From DASXTB01 sp036505615 (GTDB lineage Bacteria; Acidobacteriota; UBA6911; JACQSX01): DNA of 8,455 nucleotides. A program made the translations under genes and the position numbers. The notes beneath the pieces are model-generated. The model was not told the origin of the DNA, searched no databases, and saw nothing but the letters and a program-made list of their open reading frames with translations. The stretch's first letter is position 1, and every line of letters starts with the position of its first letter. Shown here piece by piece: positions 6,504 through 8,455 of this stretch. Location: contig DASXTB010000250.1 in NCBI GenBank assembly GCA_036505615.1, forward strand, positions 1 to 8,455, read 5' to 3'.

Positions 6504-7694
6504 ATGCCGCGACAATCTGCGTCATCTGCAGAAACATATCGAACCGTGAAGCTTTCCTCCCGGGGATCCAGTCGCTTAAAGAACGGACACGTATGGGTCT
6601 ATCGCTCGGACATGGTTTCCAGCGACGCAGTTCCTCCCGGCGCTGTGGTGGACGTCGCCGACGAACGCGGAAAGTTCTTGGGGACTGCACTGTATAGCAG
6701 TTCCTCCCAGATCGCGATCCGCATGATTTCCCCGGGCAAAGTAGAAGACTTGCCCGGTTTGGTACGGAAGCGAATCCAGGCTGCAATCGCGTACCGCGAG
6801 CAGGTGCTCCGCGAAACCGATGCTTATCGCGTGGTATTCAGCGAGGCCGACTTTCTTCCCGGCTTGATCGTGGATCGCTATAACGACTTGCTCTCGTTCC
6901 AGGTGCTCACGCAGGCCATGGACTCGGAGCCGCTACGTCAAACCGTCCTCTCTGAACTCGGCGATCGGCTGAAGCCGGCTGCAATTGTGGAACGTGTCGA
7001 TCCGCGGGTTCGCGAACTGGAACAGCTTCCAGCGCGCGCTTCGAGCCTGGCTCTTGGGGAAAAGAGCAACACCGTTTTTTCCATGAATGGCGTGCGATTT
7101 CATTTTGACGCCCTGCTGGGACAGAAAACCGGCGCCTTCCTCGATCAGCGTGAAAACTATGCCGCCGCCCAACGATATGCACGAGGGGAGGCGCTGGATG
7201 TTTTCTGCTATCAGGGGGGATTCTCGCTGCACCTGGCACAGCAATGCTCTAAGGTCAGCGGGGTGGATAGCTCGCGATCCGCTCTGGAAGTCGCAGAACG
7301 CAATGCAGCCTTGAACGGACACGAGGTGGAATGGATTGAAGCCAATGCTTTCGATTTATTGCGCGACTACGCTGACGCCGGCCGCCAGTACGACACGATT
7401 GTGCTCGACCCTCCGGCCTTCGCGCGGAGCAAGCGCAATCTCGAAACTGCCCTGCGCGGCTACAAGGAGCTCAACCTTCGCGCGCTGAAGATGCTGCGCC
7501 CGGGAGGAGTCCTAATCACCTGTTCGTGTTCCTACCATGTGAGCCAAGCGGACTTCGCCCAGATGCTATCAGAGGCCGCCGGCGACCTTCGCAAGCCCCT
7601 CCGGGTGGTGGAACGAAGAGGTCAATCTCCGGATCATCCTGTGCTGCTGGGGGTGCCGGAAACTGCCTATCTAAAATGTTTTGTTGTTTCGTAA
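6504..7694 (+). CDS. rlmI: Class I SAM-dependent 23S rRNA methyltransferase, RlmI type
   Basis: This 396-residue protein matches the RlmI (YccW, COG1092) family, whose E. coli member makes m5C at 23S rRNA position 1962 using S-adenosylmethionine. In order: a PUA-like RNA-binding domain at about 14-78 (LKNGHVWVYRSD, then GTALYSSSSQIAIRMIS), a central linker domain, TGAFLDQREN at 209-218, SAM-binding motif I LDVFCYQGGF (231-240), DPPAFARSK (302-310), and the CSCSYHV motif with the catalytic cysteines (340-346). It ends in SPDHPVLLGVPETAYLKCF as in the family. The length is normal (about 396). The start is less certain: ATG 6504 has no Shine-Dalgarno, but TAAGAT at 6492-6497 could be a -10 giving a leaderless message. 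An in-frame GTG at codon 15 is the alternative. It probably follows the zinc-ribbon gene in one transcript. Family certain; exact target nucleotide inferred. Confidence 0.9.
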   Translation: MPRQSASSAETYRTVKLSSRGSSRLKNGHVWVYRSDMVSSDAVPPGAVVDVADERGKFLGTALYSSSSQIAIRMISPGKVEDLPGLVRKRIQAAIAYREQVLRETDAYRVVFSEADFLPGLIVDRYNDLLSFQVLTQAMDSEPLRQTVLSELGDRLKPAAIVERVDPRVRELEQLPARASSLALGEKSNTVFSMNGVRFHFDALLGQKTGAFLDQRENYAAAQRYARGEALDVFCYQGGFSLHLAQQCSKVSGVDSSRSALEVAERNAALNGHEVEWIEANAFDLLRDYADAGRQYDTIVLDPPAFARSKRNLETALRGYKELNLRALKMLRPGGVLITCSCSYHVSQADFAQMLSEAAGDLRKPLRVVERRGQSPDHPVLLGVPETAYLKCFVVS

Positions 7695-7722
7695 GTTATT
7701 GAGCATTAGCGCCTTAGTTTGA

Positions 7723-7751
7723 TTGACAATAAGACACTCATATTTTATGAT
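7723..7751 (+). promoter_or_regulatory. Near-consensus sigma-70 promoter of hsp20
   Basis: A perfect TTGACA (7723-7728) and TATGAT (7746-7751, 5 of 6) are separated by the optimal 17 nt. Transcription should start near 7758, giving a leader of about 54 nt. No CIRCE inverted repeat is visible around it, so HrcA control is not supported. The element suggests strong housekeeping-sigma transcription rather than a sigma-32-type heat-shock promoter. Confidence 0.75.
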
Positions 7752-7796
7752 TCGTTTAAGCTTAATGAGCATCGAATGCCTTGAGCGAGATTTTTC

Positions 7797-7802
7797 AGGA
7801 GG
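7797..7802 (+). promoter_or_regulatory. Strong Shine-Dalgarno of hsp20
   Basis: AGGAGG, a perfect anti-16S match, lies 9 nt before ATG 7812. It is preceded by a run of five T residues, and a CCTTGA at 7779-7784 could pair imperfectly with TCAGG (7795-7799), partly masking it. Confidence 0.75.
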
Positions 7803-7811
7803 AATTCAGCT

Positions 7812-8315
7812 ATGACAGTACTAACCCGGTGGGATCCTTTCCGTGAGTTCACCACCTTACAAGAGCGCATGAACCGTTTAGTCCGCGACCAATATCGCGC
7901 GGAAGGGGGTCCGGAGGAATCCTTGACTACCACCAACTTTGCCCCGCCGGTGGACGTCTACGAAGACGAACACAGCATTACGCTGAAGATCGAGGTTCCG
8001 GGGATCGACGAAAAGGACATTGACGTCCGCATCGAGAACAACACCCTGACCGTACACGGCGAGCGTAAGTTCGAGAAAGAAGAGAAAGAAGAGAACTTCC
8101 GCCGGGTTGAACGGCAGTATGGAAGCTTCACTCGGCAGTTCACGCTACCCAATACGGTTGATCCGGAGCAGGTAAACGCGACCTACGATAAGGGCGTGCT
8201 CAAGATCACCCTGGCTAAGAAGGCCGAAGCCAAACCTAAGCAGATCAAAGTGAACGTCGGCAGCGAGCGCACTCTGGAAGGCAAAGAATCCAAAGCCCCC
8301 GGCCGAGCGGCATAA
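7812..8315 (+). CDS. hsp20: Small heat-shock protein, Hsp20 / alpha-crystallin family
   Basis: This 167-residue protein is an ATP-independent holdase chaperone that binds unfolding cytoplasmic proteins and forms oligomers. The N-terminus has the bacterial class A start WDPFREFTTLQERMNRL (7-23). The alpha-crystallin domain covers about 44-137: PPVDVYEDEHSITLKIEVPGI, then ERQYGSFTRQFTLP (100-113), and the hallmark VNATYDKGVLKITLAKK (121-137). The C-terminal IKV (145-147) is the I-x-I/V motif that docks on neighbouring subunits, followed by a Lys/Glu/Pro-rich flexible tail. The start is fixed by a perfect AGGAGG 9 nt upstream. The gene has its own strong promoter and its own terminator, so it is a single-gene unit behind the methyltransferase. 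Length and motifs are normal. Confidence 0.95.
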   Translation: MTVLTRWDPFREFTTLQERMNRLVRDQYRAEGGPEESLTTTNFAPPVDVYEDEHSITLKIEVPGIDEKDIDVRIENNTLTVHGERKFEKEEKEENFRRVERQYGSFTRQFTLPNTVDPEQVNATYDKGVLKITLAKKAEAKPKQIKVNVGSERTLEGKESKAPGRAA

Positions 8316-8342
8316 CGCTACTCATTGACGGGAGTTGTATAG

Positions 8343-8374
8343 GGGAGACGGGTCGGCCCGTCTTCCTTTTTTTT
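8343..8374 (+). terminator. Strong intrinsic terminator of hsp20
   Basis: GGGAGACGGG (8343-8352) pairs with CCCGTCTTCC (8357-8366) as a 10-bp stem with one G-T wobble and a TCGG loop. Eight T residues follow at 8367-8374. It begins 27 nt after the hsp20 stop codon. Confidence 0.92.
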
Positions 8375-8455
8375 GAAGCCTCACAAGGGACAAAGACCTG
8401 CTTCATCGATGCGCTCGTTGGCAATTCGGTGGATTTAAGCAGAAAATGACTAAAG

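Noticed and set aside
7695..7811. CIRCE-type heat-shock operator upstream of hsp20
   Set aside because: Neither half-site (TTAGCACTC / GAGTGCTAA) with 9-nt spacing is present; GAGCATTAGC near 7701 is not a match.
6222..7858. Repeated 14-mer GTGAGTTCACCACC at about 6222 and 7843
   Set aside because: Both copies are inside coding sequence in unrelated genes, and one such match is expected by chance at appreciable frequency in a window this size.
8446..8455. ATG at 8446 as the start of another gene
   Set aside because: Only three codons are visible before the window ends and the upstream GGTGGA is poorly spaced; it cannot be supported.

Overview
The window looks like ordinary chromosomal DNA of moderate GC from a member of the Acidobacteriota (Koribacter/Sulfotelmatobacter-like). 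That placement is an inference from the style of the gene families: a periplasmic DPP IV-type peptidase, a stand-alone TonB C-terminal domain protein, a degenerate receiver and an Hsp20. No rRNA or other phylogenetic marker is present to settle it. I see no transposase, integrase, CRISPR array, tRNA or rRNA.

Layout. Positions 1-368 are non-coding, AT-richer than the rest and rich in small hairpins. A short RNase HI-like protein follows (369-770, +). A secreted TonB-C domain protein converges on it (843-1223, -). After a divergent gap comes a small receiver-like protein that lacks the phospho-acceptor Asp (1459-1842, +), closed by a strong intrinsic terminator. Next is a minus-strand pair joined by an ATGA overlap: a secreted DPP IV-like S9 peptidase (2924-5170) and a metallo-beta-lactamase-fold hydrolase (2073-2927). 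Divergent from the peptidase lies a coiled-coil/C4 zinc-ribbon protein with an unusual C-terminal extension of about 130 residues (5315-6421, +). It is followed by an RlmI-type 23S rRNA methyltransferase (6504-7694, +). The last gene is a small heat-shock protein (7812-8315, +) with a near-consensus sigma-70 promoter, a strong ribosome binding site and a textbook terminator.

How the genes relate. The peptidase and the hydrolase are almost certainly co-translated. The zinc-ribbon and methyltransferase genes are co-directional, 82 nt apart, and both have start codons without an obvious Shine-Dalgarno. The hsp20 gene is a self-contained transcription unit. The RNase H-like, TonB-C and receiver-like genes appear to be independent single-gene units.

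I did not find a clear new multi-gene system. The items most worth a second look are the unknown C-terminal domain on the zinc-ribbon protein, the receiver with Gly in place of the phosphorylated Asp, the RNase H with Asn in place of the fourth catalytic carboxylate, and the translationally coupled peptidase/hydrolase pair.
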